From a virus: 46,408 bases of DNA. Each line of letters begins with the position of its first letter. The stretch's first letter is position 1. The DNA lies in the IMG/VR virus record IMGVR_UViG_3300046373_000017, positions 1 to 46,408 of that record; one strand, written 5' to 3'. The notes beneath the pieces are model-generated. The model had not been told where the DNA came from, did not search any database, and worked only from the letters and a program-made list of their open reading frames with translations. Made by a program: the position numbers and the translations under genes. Shown piece after piece: positions 22,575-31,882 of this stretch.

Positions 22575-24059
22575 TTATTGAATTTCAATTGAGGCTAAAG
22601 TTAATTTCTGAATCGAACCACCGTCAGTATAGTAAAGCGTCATACTTGGGCTAGTTCTTGCAATTCTAATCGCTGCCGTGGCTGGTACAATTTGCAAGTA
22701 GTAGCCTTTAGCGTACATGGCTTGCGATACATCAACACCTAAAGCGAATTGCATTTGAGCTTTTTGTGAAGTTGATAATTGCACGCCAACACGAATCGCA
22801 CCAAAGTTAACGGCCGCTAAGATTGGGTCTTGAGTAGCCGCATAAACTAAACCATATCCTTGGTCATTATATGGTACTGAGCCAACACCTAATAAAAGAT
22901 TAACCATAGATAATTGCAAGTTTGCATTTAACCAGATTTGGTCTAAGAATGTATCAAGCCAAATAAACTGTCCAGAAACAACACCTGGATATAAGAAGTT
23001 AAAATTACTATTAGATGTTGCGTATGCACCATACCAGTTATATTTATTGGCTTCTAAACCAGCTGCTAAACTTGAATTTGATACAGAAGGTGCTAAACCT
23101 GATTGAGATTTAAACGCCAATGTGGCGCGACCATTTAATCTAGCAAAGTCTAATGAAGCTGCATAACCAAGCGTGAAAGCTGCGTGAGTTAAATCACCAT
23201 AGATAGGCACAGAAGAGCTTACTTGATTAGAAGTGAGATAGTAACCCCAAGTTGTCGTTGAGCCTGCCACAGTAGCGTTAATATCACTATCAAATCCAAC
23301 ATACGCATAACGATAGTTTTGAGCATTTGCCCAAGCTGAGAACAATTGCTTATCTGCTGTTACTGGTTCAAATGTAGTTGTGAACAACGCCCAATTTTGA
23401 GTAATGCTATTAACTAAATTATCCATAAACGTAGATTGAACCGCAACTGCTGCACCTTGAGAAGTCACTGCACCTAATGCGCTTGTCAATAACAATCCAT
23501 TCGCAAGCGTACCAGTTGCAAAGCTGATTGTAGATGTTACGCCAGTAGCCGTCTCTGAGAATAAGAAAGCAGATTTAATGCTATCGTATGTCACAGTAAA
23601 GCCAGGTGAGGTAAATGCCGCTTGAATGATTGTAGCTGCATTGCTAAAGCTTGTGGCGCCACTTAAGTTAATTGTGGTTGAGGTTTTGGCTGTACCAGCA
23701 ACAGTGATTGTCAAAATGCCTGTTAATGCTTGCAATTGAGCAAGGGTGGTCGCCGCGAATGAGCCGCTTCGCAAGAAGCCACCAACTGCCGAGGTGTTGT
23801 ATTGCGTGAAGTACAGAATGCCAGGTGTTTTTGTGCAATTGGTATAACCATTAAAATAAATGTTTGCCATGATTGCTTCATTTGACGTTGAGCCAAAATA
23901 AGCTGATACATCCGCAGCACTTGCGAATTGTTTAACGGTTCCCATTGGAATATCTAATCCGCTGGTTAAAATTAGACCATTAAGGTCTACGGCTGAACCT
24001 GCCGCAGATAGAACGCCAGGATTGACTTTTACAATCTGACTGATAGGTATTGTTGCCAT
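22575..24059 (-). CDS. Tail sheath protein, DUF3383 family (494 aa)
   Basis: Recognised as DUF3383 sheath by its start (IPISQIVKVNPGVLSAAG), the ADVSAYFGSTSNEA segment, the phage-typical KTPGILYFTQYN, and C-terminal GYYLQIVPATAAIRIARTSP. Its size fits and it sits upstream of the tube gene. It forms the contractile outer layer and establishes the phage as a myovirus. Confidence 0.92.
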   Translation of the reverse strand: MATIPISQIVKVNPGVLSAAGSAVDLNGLILTSGLDIPMGTVKQFASAADVSAYFGSTSNEAIMANIYFNGYTNCTKTPGILYFTQYNTSAVGGFLRSGSFAATTLAQLQALTGILTITVAGTAKTSTTINLSGATSFSNAATIIQAAFTSPGFTVTYDSIKSAFLFSETATGVTSTISFATGTLANGLLLTSALGAVTSQGAAVAVQSTFMDNLVNSITQNWALFTTTFEPVTADKQLFSAWANAQNYRYAYVGFDSDINATVAGSTTTWGYYLTSNQVSSSVPIYGDLTHAAFTLGYAASLDFARLNGRATLAFKSQSGLAPSVSNSSLAAGLEANKYNWYGAYATSNSNFNFLYPGVVSGQFIWLDTFLDQIWLNANLQLSMVNLLLGVGSVPYNDQGYGLVYAATQDPILAAVNFGAIRVGVQLSTSQKAQMQFALGVDVSQAMYAKGYYLQIVPATAAIRIARTSPSMTLYYTDGGSIQKLTLASIEIQ

Positions 24060-24102
24060 AGATATTCTCCAATAAAAGCCAATCGGCTTGGGTTACGGTT
24101 AA

Positions 24103-24609
24103 TTATATCACTTTTGGTGTGATTGTTAGTGATTTCGCTAAATCTTGTTGACTTGTAATAATTGGGTTATATTGAATCATTGCTTGAGACTTCCAGCGCT
24201 GTATGTACTGCGCTTCACCATCAATTAATGGTATTTGCATTGGGTCATCTGCATACAATGGCTGAATATTAATTGGAAACATATCTGTTGCATAAGCATC
24301 CCTAAACATAGCCATAGCAATAGCTGAAAAGTCACCAGCCATGTCACCATAGAAATCTAATTGAATATCAAATTGAATATGCGTTTCAGTTAGCTTGTTG
24401 CTAGGATTTGAACCAGTATCAACATAAGTATTAATATTAGTTGCCGTTCTCTTCTTACCGACATTGTTCATTGTCACAAAATTACCCAATGGCAATGGTA
24501 CGCCATTATCCTGCGCCTGTACGACCTCTATTTCTGTAGGTAATACAGACACAAGAAATGTACGCAACGCGGTAAAAACATCTTGGTCTACTGCGTCAAT
24601 TGTTAGCAT
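24103..24609 (-). CDS. Neck/tail-terminator protein, LIC_12616-like (168 aa)
   Basis: N-terminus DQDVFTALRTFLVSVLPTEI and later FVTMNNVGKKRTATNIN plus HIQFDIQLDFYGDMAGDFSA are features of the neck-terminator family found between head-completion and sheath genes. It probably caps the tail for joining to the head. It overlaps the large gene upstream by one base. Confidence 0.8.
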   Translation of the reverse strand: MLTIDAVDQDVFTALRTFLVSVLPTEIEVVQAQDNGVPLPLGNFVTMNNVGKKRTATNINTYVDTGSNPSNKLTETHIQFDIQLDFYGDMAGDFSAIAMAMFRDAYATDMFPINIQPLYADDPMQIPLIDGEAQYIQRWKSQAMIQYNPIITSQQDLAKSLTITPKVI

Positions 24610-26627
24610 CAGTAAATAGGTACCAAAGGTAGCAGCTTAGGTACTGCAACATTGGCAATTGCCGCAGAAACAAGGTTATAATCATAATTCGTGACTGGTG
24701 CGATATTATTTAAAATTGTATTGATGTCAGTATACAAATCATCTCTAAAAGTATTCGGAACAGTATCTTCAAGCTGTGCAAACATGAAAGTTCCTCCTGC
24801 AACGTCAACTAGCATCGCGCCATATTTTTGTAATGCCGTTGCATACATTAATCCATTTGCAGTTAAACCTAAAGATGCTAAATTAACTGATTTTGGTATA
24901 GCGAATACTTGACCTAACGGAATGATACCACAGTATCCTCCTACAAGATTATCAGAAGTACCGTCACATTCACCTAAAGGCCATTTACGTTTAAAGTCAA
25001 ACTGTGATGACTGAGTAGTACCAAAATAAACACCTAAACTTGAGTTAATAGCACCAATAGCTTCATTAACACCAAAAGTAGTTTCATTTGTTCCTGAGTT
25101 ATAGCTATTAATACCTGTGCATGTATAGTTAACCGCATTGTGCTGTATAGCTTGCCCAGCTATACAAAGAGTTGAATAATCCATTTGCGTAACTGATGCT
25201 TGTTTAGGTTTGACAGTGAATGTCTTAGCCCCTGCATTGTTGCTGACATAAGCCATGCGGTTGGTTCTTACAACAATAGAATCCATCTGCATGTTAACCA
25301 TGTGATTGATGACTCCTGCATCATAATCAGCTTTGCGAATGATACCTGCCATAACAGGTGTGCCACCGCCTCGATAAGCCATTTGATAGCCATATTGATA
25401 AGCCGTTATCTGTGAAGAGACAGTTGTTTCAGATAATCTCGGATAATATCTAGGGGAATTACCATATCCATATAAATCATGAATGAAGTAATATCCGAAA
25501 AAGTGTTCATTTGTTACTGAATCATAAGCATACTGACCTACTTCTATTGCCCAGCGCTTATCCGCAGAAATTAAATATAATACCTTATCTCCTGTTTGAC
25601 CAGATGGCAATTGATTGTATGGCATTTTCATATAGATATAACCCGTAGTTGTCGGGACATCTGTATTGAATACTGGTTTGGATGCGTAGGGTGTATTAGC
25701 TCTAGGCACATTCGTTGTTTTTACCTTAACTCTGCAAATAGGGTCAGTATCCTTTAAATAATAGAAAGGTATCCCATCTTTAGATTGGTCTGTTGATGAA
25801 CCCCAACCAACTTTTCTAAACATACTAATAGTGCCGTTAACTTTGTCAGCCGAACCCGCGCGAATGTCACGTATTAAAACTGACATAGGGTCAGTTGCGG
25901 GCGTACCGTAAGTTGCAGTTGTATCTAAAGGCACATTCCAAAATGTATCTTCTCTAAATGGGAACAAATCAGGCGCTCGATAGTTAGACATGTTCGCCAC
26001 GCTTGAAGTGATAGCTGAAGATTTGTATGTAATAGTTGGATTAGAGAACGTTGTTACATTTGAACCTGTACCAGCACTTAGGTACTGAAAGTTAAACGTA
26101 ACCACAATATCAGACGTGTTATTATAAGGTCTACGACCACTACCAGTGACCATTGCGTAGTTTGCAGAAGTAATGAGAATCATGCCATTTTCTTCTGAAG
26201 CTACAGTAACTAGATTTGTACCAGCAACAACTGTGGTCTTTTGCATTTCACCTGATAAAGAAGCACCTGTGCCATACTCACTAAATGTGAAATAACCTTT
26301 TGTACCTGCCACGACTCCACCACAAGTCATTCTAAGCTCTACATAATCTCCTTGATTAACCATACTACCAGGTATTACAAAGGTGGCAACTGCTTGTTTT
26401 GTATTAGTCGCGTCATTTACAGAAGAAAGTAATAATGTTTGAACAATAACCTGATTATTTACAGGTTTGTAACGATAATTATAACCATTGGTTATTTTCT
26501 CAAGTACCAATCCACCATACTCTTTTTGAACGGGGCTTGCACCTAAATCAAAAATTGGTATACCGCACTTTTCCGCAAGAAGCTTGCTTTTACTTCTATC
26601 GGAATTTGATAATAATTGCGGTAACAT
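24609..26627 (-). CDS. Large fibre or polysaccharide-active protein in the neck region (672 aa)
   Basis: The N-terminal ~230 residues look like a beta-sandwich with binding role (TFVIPGSMVNQGDYVELRM, GYFTFSEYG). From about 235 the sequence follows a family best known to me from secreted bacterial proteins thought to act on polysaccharides: FREDTFWNVPLD, KRWAIEVGQYAYD, TPVMAGIIRKADYDAGVINH, RTNRMAYVSN, then LGQVFAIPKSVNLASLGLTA and ALQKYGAMLVDVAGG. No catalytic residue can be assigned. Its place among head-to-tail joining genes suggests a neck or head fibre that binds, and may degrade, surface glycan. Confidence 0.6.
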   Translation of the reverse strand: MLPQLLSNSDRSKSKLLAEKCGIPIFDLGASPVQKEYGGLVLEKITNGYNYRYKPVNNQVIVQTLLLSSVNDATNTKQAVATFVIPGSMVNQGDYVELRMTCGGVVAGTKGYFTFSEYGTGASLSGEMQKTTVVAGTNLVTVASEENGMILITSANYAMVTGSGRRPYNNTSDIVVTFNFQYLSAGTGSNVTTFSNPTITYKSSAITSSVANMSNYRAPDLFPFREDTFWNVPLDTTATYGTPATDPMSVLIRDIRAGSADKVNGTISMFRKVGWGSSTDQSKDGIPFYYLKDTDPICRVKVKTTNVPRANTPYASKPVFNTDVPTTTGYIYMKMPYNQLPSGQTGDKVLYLISADKRWAIEVGQYAYDSVTNEHFFGYYFIHDLYGYGNSPRYYPRLSETTVSSQITAYQYGYQMAYRGGGTPVMAGIIRKADYDAGVINHMVNMQMDSIVVRTNRMAYVSNNAGAKTFTVKPKQASVTQMDYSTLCIAGQAIQHNAVNYTCTGINSYNSGTNETTFGVNEAIGAINSSLGVYFGTTQSSQFDFKRKWPLGECDGTSDNLVGGYCGIIPLGQVFAIPKSVNLASLGLTANGLMYATALQKYGAMLVDVAGGTFMFAQLEDTVPNTFRDDLYTDINTILNNIAPVTNYDYNLVSAAIANVAVPKLLPLVPIY

Positions 26628-26628
26628 A

Positions 26629-26964
26629 TTAAACTCCAGACAAATAGAATGTATTTAAAGCTAGTCCAGGAACTAAGGCAGAAGTAAAATTTGTTGAAGA
26701 CAGAACTATCGGAACAGTAAGTCCATTAATAGTGGTGCCACCTGTTGGAGTAACTGTTATAGAGCCGCCAGAAGGCATTTTAAAAATACAATTAAATCCA
26801 ATAGATAACCCCAATGGCACTGTAATTGTTGCACCATTCCCACAAATTAATTCTGCTCCAACATTAGCATCTGATAAAGTTATGGCCGTTGGCACATCTA
26901 TTACTGTTAAAAAGTTATTCACACTACCACCTCCATTAGAACCGCCAGAATTAGGCCATGACAT
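26629..26964 (-). CDS. Small beta-rich virion protein (111 aa)
   Basis: Start at MSWPNSGG (26964), chosen because GGAGGA lies eight bases upstream; a longer frame would begin inside that site. A Gly/Ser/Asn-rich N-terminus (NSGGSNGGGSVNNFLTV) leads to repeated short strands (VGAELICGNGATITVP, GGSITVTPTGGTTING). The look is of a capsid decoration or fibre-attached domain. It precedes the large fibre-like gene by one base and probably partners it. Confidence 0.6.
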   Translation of the reverse strand: MSWPNSGGSNGGGSVNNFLTVIDVPTAITLSDANVGAELICGNGATITVPLGLSIGFNCIFKMPSGGSITVTPTGGTTINGLTVPIVLSSTNFTSALVPGLALNTFYLSGV

Positions 26965-27239
26965 TATAGAATCCTCCAAAGATTACCAGCAACACCAGTT
27001 ATTCTGGCATGTGTAAATGGTGCATTAATTACTACTGCAATTTGATTGGTTGTTGTTGAATCTAAAACAGGCGCAAAGAAATTCAAACCTCCATCAACAG
27101 ATAATTCAATCAAACGACCACCAGCCGTTGAATTAAGTGAGATTGAATAGGGCGGTGAACTATTATTTGTAGTATCTGCCAGTAATATTACTAGAGGCGT
27201 AGTATTTTGAAGCGTTCCGCTTAAGCCTAGTGTATTCAT
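26964..27239 (-). CDS. Small beta-rich virion protein (91 aa)
   Basis: A low-charge protein with Thr/Asn/Ser-rich strands (TLQNTTPLVILLADTTNNSS, YSISLNSTAGGRLIELSVDG). It ends HARITGVAGNLWRIL, resembling small proteins that sit beside fibres. It overlaps the next gene by one base. Probably structural; exact role unknown. Confidence 0.55.
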   Translation of the reverse strand: MNTLGLSGTLQNTTPLVILLADTTNNSSPPYSISLNSTAGGRLIELSVDGGLNFFAPVLDSTTTNQIAVVINAPFTHARITGVAGNLWRIL

Positions 27240-27248
27240 ATTATTTCC

Positions 27249-27638
27249 TTAATCTGATTGCAATATTACGGCAACTTTACACCAAGTTTGCCACGTTTCT
27301 AAAACCTGAATAACTCGCCAACGTCTAATTGTACCGCCTTGAATCTCGGCAAAATGTAGAATGTCACCACCTTTTTGGTCGGCCTTCACTACACCTTGAA
27401 TATTACCGTACATGTAAACTGCTCGCATCACGCCTTGTACGTTTAATCCATCTATATGTTGTAGCTCAGCCGCTGAAAGCCCTTGCACTTGGGCTTGTAT
27501 ATCTTGGCTTGCGAATGTTTCTGTACGCTGCCCTGACGCTGCCGTGTTATATCCTGTAGACCTATCCCATGTGAGAGTGATATTATCATTCACAACTTGA
27601 ATTGTTCTATTAGCTAATGTTCTAACATCAATCAGCAT
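27249..27638 (-). CDS. Head-completion/neck protein (129 aa)
   Basis: Start at ATG 27638 with AGGTGA upstream; a GTG three codons earlier lies inside that site. Segments SGYNTAASGQRTETFASQDI, AQVQGLSAAELQHIDGL and VQGVMRAVYMYGNIQGVV match a family found after DUF4054 head proteins in contractile phages. Position (after the HK97-gp10-like gene) supports a head-tail joining role. Confidence 0.7.
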   Translation of the reverse strand: MLIDVRTLANRTIQVVNDNITLTWDRSTGYNTAASGQRTETFASQDIQAQVQGLSAAELQHIDGLNVQGVMRAVYMYGNIQGVVKADQKGGDILHFAEIQGGTIRRWRVIQVLETWQTWCKVAVILQSD

Positions 27639-28080
27639 TTTTGTCACCTAACACATTAATGCATGAATTATACATTATTTTAGTATCCATTAATGGCTTT
27701 CTTAAACTGCCAGTGATACCTTTTTTCGCATAGCGTCTAGCGCGAGCTTTTACGGTTGATTCTTTTAATGGGGGAACCCATAAGTTGGCTATTGTCTTTT
27801 TAATGTCTCCAGCCGCTTGCAATCCAACGCCTTCAAGCACTGTTTCAGCATTTACGCCAGCTTTAACACCACCAGCAATAATCTTAACCCAATTATTTTG
27901 CTGTTCCGCCACAGTAGGGCGAATGAATGGGCGTGGTGGAATATTTACAGAAGGTGCTCCAAATTCATGAATATATGCAATAAAAGCCTGTTCTGGATTA
28001 AACCAGCCCACTTTAGCCTCTAGTTTATCGTAACCTTTCACGATTCCTTCAAGGTGTGCATGTATTTTGGCTAAGTTCAT
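27628..28080 (-). CDS. Neck/virion morphogenesis protein, HK97 gp10-like (150 aa)
   Basis: Contains AFIAYIHEFGAP followed by VNIPPRPFIRPTV, the conserved core of HK97-gp10/virion morphogenesis proteins, then a helical C-terminal part (KKTIANLWVPPLKESTVKAR) typical of the same group. It overlaps the next gene by 11 bases. Likely shapes the head-tail connector. Confidence 0.82.
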   Translation of the reverse strand: MNLAKIHAHLEGIVKGYDKLEAKVGWFNPEQAFIAYIHEFGAPSVNIPPRPFIRPTVAEQQNNWVKIIAGGVKAGVNAETVLEGVGLQAAGDIKKTIANLWVPPLKESTVKARARRYAKKGITGSLRKPLMDTKIMYNSCINVLGDKNAD

Positions 28081-28092
28081 GTTAGTGAAAAT

Positions 28093-28524
28093 CTAAAATA
28101 TACCAGCAACCTTACGAAATGCGCTTCGTTCGGGCAATCCACCAATGAAAAACCCACCAGCGCCTTGAATATTTAGTAAAGCTCTTAATTGCATTCCGTA
28201 TGGCGTGGTTGATAGCCAAAACTGAAATGCATTTTTAATTGGAGGAGGAACGAGAGAAACGCTCACGCTTCCCTCGCTTGAGCCTTGAACAACCACGCTA
28301 GTCTGTCCTAGATTAATCATGGAGAACGATTTGGCGAGGTGTGCGGTCATTAAATTAAGAGACAAGGCTAACACATCACCAGACAGCATAAAACCGTCTG
28401 TAGGACTAATGTACTGACTTGCCATAGTGAAATACATACTTAACTGAACGTCTGGGTATGTAGTCGTACTAGCGAATTCAGGAAATTGAAGCCTGAATGA
28501 AGCCGAATCAAATTGGTGAGTCAT
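28093..28524 (-). CDS. Head-tail adaptor, DUF4054 family (143 aa)
   Basis: SASFRLQFPEFASTTTYPDV at the N-terminus, LNLMTAHLAKSFS in the middle and QFWLSTTPYGMQLRALL near the C-terminus are DUF4054 hallmarks. Family members form the ring below the portal. Position between capsid and gp10-like genes agrees. Confidence 0.85.
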   Translation of the reverse strand: MTHQFDSASFRLQFPEFASTTTYPDVQLSMYFTMASQYISPTDGFMLSGDVLALSLNLMTAHLAKSFSMINLGQTSVVVQGSSEGSVSVSLVPPPIKNAFQFWLSTTPYGMQLRALLNIQGAGGFFIGGLPERSAFRKVAGIF

Positions 28525-28542
28525 TTTTAGCCTTATCTTTAT

Positions 28543-28980
28543 TTAGCTAACTAATACGGCTTCTTTACCGTCATACTTATCTTCACTTTGAAAGTCTGAA
28601 TCCGTCAATGGCGCTGATTCATCTTTAAGTGACATTTCACTGGCTACTTTTTCAGCATCTTGTGACTTATCTTTTACGATAATAAAGCCGTTGTTTTGGT
28701 GTAATTGAAATACTTTGTTTGATTTCAATAATTCGTAATCATCGGCATTAATGGCTGTCATTACGCCAATAGGGGTAATTAGCCGGTCATTAGCAACGCC
28801 CGTACCACCTTTGATGAACACTGAACGCTCTTTAATAGGCATATCGCCTTCTGCGTTAACCCAATGCGTGTAATTTTGGTCACATGCGAGTGTAGAAAAT
28901 ACATACACTACATCATTTGAGGTGACCGCATTTGCTTCCTTTTGAATCGTAATATTTGTACTGCCTTTAGGTCTTGCCAT
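28543..28980 (-). CDS. Hypothetical head-region protein (145 aa)
   Basis: Begins MARPKGSTNITIQKEA, an extended basic N-terminus, followed by a beta-rich core (VVYVFSTLACDQNYTHWV, ERSVFIKGGTGVAND) and an acidic tail (DKSQDAEKVASEMSLKDES). Genes of this kind lie between capsid and DUF4054 proteins and are probably minor head proteins. It is separated from the capsid gene by the inserted homing endonuclease. Confidence 0.6.
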   Translation of the reverse strand: MARPKGSTNITIQKEANAVTSNDVVYVFSTLACDQNYTHWVNAEGDMPIKERSVFIKGGTGVANDRLITPIGVMTAINADDYELLKSNKVFQLHQNNGFIIVKDKSQDAEKVASEMSLKDESAPLTDSDFQSEDKYDGKEAVLVS

Positions 28981-29033
28981 TTTAATCTCTCCAGATAGTT
29001 AATATGAACTGCGCTTTAATTATAAACTACATT

Positions 29034-29963
29034 TTATACTCTTACTACTTTACCTGATTTTACCCATAAACTTATTAATGCATCAGATACATTTAATTTT
29101 CTTGCTAATTCTTTTTGAGAGTTGAATATTTCATCATTATCAATTAACTTTACTTTTTTACTGCATTTTTCTGCTGATAATTTAGCGATTCTTCTACAAT
29201 TTTCTTTATTGGCGTCTGATTCCCGCCATTTAGCAGTACCTTCACGGTACTTTTTAACATTTTCAGGATTGCTTACCATTGCAGCATATCCTCTTCTTGC
29301 TATATCTTTACCATACTCAGTATTCATTAATACTTTTATTTTTTGTTTTTGCGAGTTTCTAGCTTCTATCGACAAATGGTCTGGCAATCCTTTTTTTGCT
29401 TTACTTAAATTTTCAGCCCCGCCATTTGCCATTTGTAATCTAGTTGATTCTGACGCTTTTATTATTCTTTCTTGTGTCCATGGTCTTGCGTAAACTTCTT
29501 TTGCTGAATCTGTTTTACGCCATTGCTTATATGCATCCATTGTAGCTTGAGATGGCTTCTTACCTTTATTAGCTTCTTTTAATTTACTTGTTCTTTCTGG
29601 ATTTTGCCAAACTTTTATTTTCATCAATTCATATAACGCGGGATTGTTGTAAAAATTCAATCCTTGTCCGCCGTTGGCTATATTGTAACCAAAATCTCTA
29701 TCAATTGCTTTGTAATCTATTATTGCTTGTATTTCAGCTATTGCACATGATTCCCTATCCTCATGCAAGCTTAAAATAGTTTGCACTGGCTCTCCATGCT
29801 TACGCCATGCGCTATATATTAATAAATCCTTACCTTTTGCAGCAGCATTTCTATGTTGCCTAAATCTATTAGTGTATAGACCTTTAGCACATGTTGCTGA
29901 CATTCCAATATAAACTTTATTGTTTGAAAATGTTAAACAATAAACAAAATAAACCTTATTCAT
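29034..29963 (-). CDS. GIY-YIG homing endonuclease (309 aa)
   Basis: The catalytic domain spans about 1-95 with VYFVYCLTF (GIY position) and VYIGMSA (YIG), then FRQHRNAAAKGK with the likely catalytic Arg/His and IAEIQAIIDYK containing the metal-binding Glu. Repeated DNA-binding NUMOD-like segments follow and the C-terminus is a helix-turn-helix (QKELARKLNVSDALISLWV). It is a free-standing mobile gene between the capsid gene and the next head gene. A hairpin covers its ribosome binding site (29967-29996). Confidence 0.9.
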   Translation of the reverse strand: MNKVYFVYCLTFSNNKVYIGMSATCAKGLYTNRFRQHRNAAAKGKDLLIYSAWRKHGEPVQTILSLHEDRESCAIAEIQAIIDYKAIDRDFGYNIANGGQGLNFYNNPALYELMKIKVWQNPERTSKLKEANKGKKPSQATMDAYKQWRKTDSAKEVYARPWTQERIIKASESTRLQMANGGAENLSKAKKGLPDHLSIEARNSQKQKIKVLMNTEYGKDIARRGYAAMVSNPENVKKYREGTAKWRESDANKENCRRIAKLSAEKCSKKVKLIDNDEIFNSQKELARKLNVSDALISLWVKSGKVVRV

Positions 29964-29966
29964 AAT

Positions 29967-29996
29967 ACTACTCCCTAGAATTAACTAGAGAGTAGT
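29967..29996 (-). promoter_or_regulatory. Hairpin masking the homing endonuclease ribosome binding site
   Basis: On the minus strand ACTACTC and GAGTAGT form a seven-base stem, extended after one mismatch by CTAG pairing with CTAG around loop TTAATT. The GGGAG Shine-Dalgarno lies in the 3' arm, three bases before ATG 29963. The structure should limit translation from read-through capsid messages, as known for several T4 homing endonuclease genes. Confidence 0.65.
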
Positions 29997-30037
29997 TTAA
30001 CACATCTTATGCTATAGGTGTTAATTTAGTGTTAATT

Positions 30038-31141
30038 TCAAATTCCCGTAGCACGATACACAGCATATGGACGCTTGAGGAATACACCCGCTGTTGCATT
30101 GCTGTAGTCTTCGATATAAGCCTTAGATTGTTTCTCAACACCCAAAGTCTGGAACTTAGCAGGAACCACTTGCACCCATGTGCGTGAATCATCACTAGCA
30201 CCATCATCTACAGACTCAGCGTAAACATAGAACACATCCGCGCCACCGTTCGCAGCTACCAATTGAGGTGCTGAGATAACGCGTAGTTTTGGGTATGTTT
30301 GGCTTAACCATTGACGCACTGAAACACCGAAGTCTGACGTTACTGTCAAATATTGATATTTGCTAGTAGGTAAGGCTAAAGTAATTTCTCGATCTTCTGG
30401 GCTGATTGTATCTTGTGATTGCAATTGCAAGCCAGCAAGCGCAGTACGGATGTCCGCATTAATTTCTAAAAACGTTTTACGGTTCCAAGTCGTGAATGTA
30501 GACGCGCCAGCAGGTACGCTCACATAAGCTGGTAAGTTAGGGTCATTCAAGAAACCGTATGTACGGTTAGCTCCTGAATTGTAACCATAGAAACCAACTA
30601 AGTTACGTTGAATCTCTAAAGCTAGAGCAGCAGCACTACGTTTCTCACCAGAAGTGCTTACGCGGATACGCGCAGCGCGAGCCTCTTCCAATGAACCAAC
30701 GCGAATACCTTTTTCGAAACGTACAACAGTACGGCGCTCAAAGTTCACGTTCCAGCTTGAAAGTGGTACGTTTGTGTAGTCGCCATAAGGAACCGCGTTA
30801 CCGATTGGTTCCAATACGCCTTGTACGACTTCTTCATCTTCCCATGAACCAGTAGTAGTGATACCCACCAATTCATCAATCTTACGCGCCGCTGTAATTA
30901 CACGAACGAAACCAGGTAACCAGTTTTGTAAGAATTGAATAGGAGTTGTAATAGATGCTTGAGTTACGCCGCCTTGTTGGTCATCCATTGCGTATTGAGC
31001 CATTGCCATTGCTTTCGCGCGTGGAATGTTAATACCAATTTCAGTCAGGGCTGCATAGTCTTTTACATCTGATGCATCCATTGTGATAAAGCCAACATCG
31101 CGCGGTGCAACGTGACTATGTTCTTGTGTTTTAGTAGCCAT
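30038..31141 (-). CDS. Major capsid protein, DUF2184-like (367 aa)
   Basis: Resembles DUF2184 capsid proteins: YAALTEIGINIPRAKAMAMA near the N-terminus, FLQNWLPGFVRVITAARKID, SWEDEEVVQGVLEPIGNAV, and GEKRSAAALALEIQRNLVG. It lies after the protease-scaffold and cement genes, the normal site. No separate delta domain is obvious. It assembles the icosahedral shell. Confidence 0.9.
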   Translation of the reverse strand: MATKTQEHSHVAPRDVGFITMDASDVKDYAALTEIGINIPRAKAMAMAQYAMDDQQGGVTQASITTPIQFLQNWLPGFVRVITAARKIDELVGITTTGSWEDEEVVQGVLEPIGNAVPYGDYTNVPLSSWNVNFERRTVVRFEKGIRVGSLEEARAARIRVSTSGEKRSAAALALEIQRNLVGFYGYNSGANRTYGFLNDPNLPAYVSVPAGASTFTTWNRKTFLEINADIRTALAGLQLQSQDTISPEDREITLALPTSKYQYLTVTSDFGVSVRQWLSQTYPKLRVISAPQLVAANGGADVFYVYAESVDDGASDDSRTWVQVVPAKFQTLGVEKQSKAYIEDYSNATAGVFLKRPYAVYRATGI

Positions 31142-31153
31142 GATTAGTCCTTA

Positions 31154-31882
31154 TTAATTGAAGCCAGTTAAACGAACAGCAACTAAACCACCGCCGCCAG
31201 CATCTGGGTATTTGTAGATTGTCGCGTTAGCAATAATCGCATTTGTTGCACTTGCCGCCGCTGTAGGAGCAATAGCTGTCAATGCGCCAGTAACAACGTT
31301 GTATTGCACTTGGTCACCAATGTTAGCAGAGCCAGACGCTAAGTTAGCGCAGATTGTACCCATTGTTAAGAACTCGCCTTGTGAGTTATCAGTGATGTTC
31401 AATGTTGGTGTTAATGTACCAGCAGTTGTACCAATTGAAGCGTATGTTTTAGGATTAACTAAAATACCCGCGTAAGCAGTAGGAGCACCACCTGAGCCAG
31501 TGACAGCACCACTTGAGAACGTTTGTGATACAGCAACAGTGTATGTACCTACGCCACCTGAACCAGTTAGATAACCAGTAACCAAGCATGGGGTAGTAAT
31601 ACCTGCCAATGTTTGACCGATTTGAATTGAGCCAGAAGCTACAGCCGTGACAGTCATGGTTGTTGTTGCAATAGAGGCTGTGAATGAGCTTGTACCACCA
31701 CCAACAACACCACCAAGAGAGGCAACGCCTGTTAATGTGTTCTTAGTGAAAGCAAAGCCAACCGTATTACCAGCGCCATTTGAGTTAACAATCATTGTTT
31801 CGACACGTAATGGGCCTTCAAAGATTAACTCACCTGGCACACCAAATGCCAAGTTGATATTTACCGCAGATTGCAATGACAT
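31154..31882 (-). CDS. Capsid cement/decoration protein, gp24-like (242 aa)
   Basis: N-terminus [20 protein letters not shown] and C-terminal [18 protein letters not shown] are typical of structural cement proteins next to DUF2184 capsids. The middle (about 60-140) holds a Gly/Ser/Thr domain ([38 protein letters not shown]) that recurs in other phage virion proteins and looks inserted. It probably stabilises the shell and displays this extra domain outside. Confidence 0.8.
   Translation of the reverse strand: MSLQSAVNINLAFGVPGELIFEGPLRVETMIVNSNGAGNTVGFAFTKNTLTGVASLGGVVGGGTSSFTASIATTTMTVTAVASGSIQIGQTLAGITTPCLVTGYLTGSGGVGTYTVAVSQTFSSGAVTGSGGAPTAYAGILVNPKTYASIGTTAGTLTPTLNITDNSQGEFLTMGTICANLASGSANIGDQVQYNVVTGALTAIAPTAAASATNAIIANATIYKYPDAGGGGLVAVRLTGFN

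Noticed and set aside
29122-29493. 123-codon plus-strand frame opposite the GIY-YIG gene
   Set aside because: It lies antisense to the well-supported endonuclease and codes a hydrophobic, unrecognised sequence.
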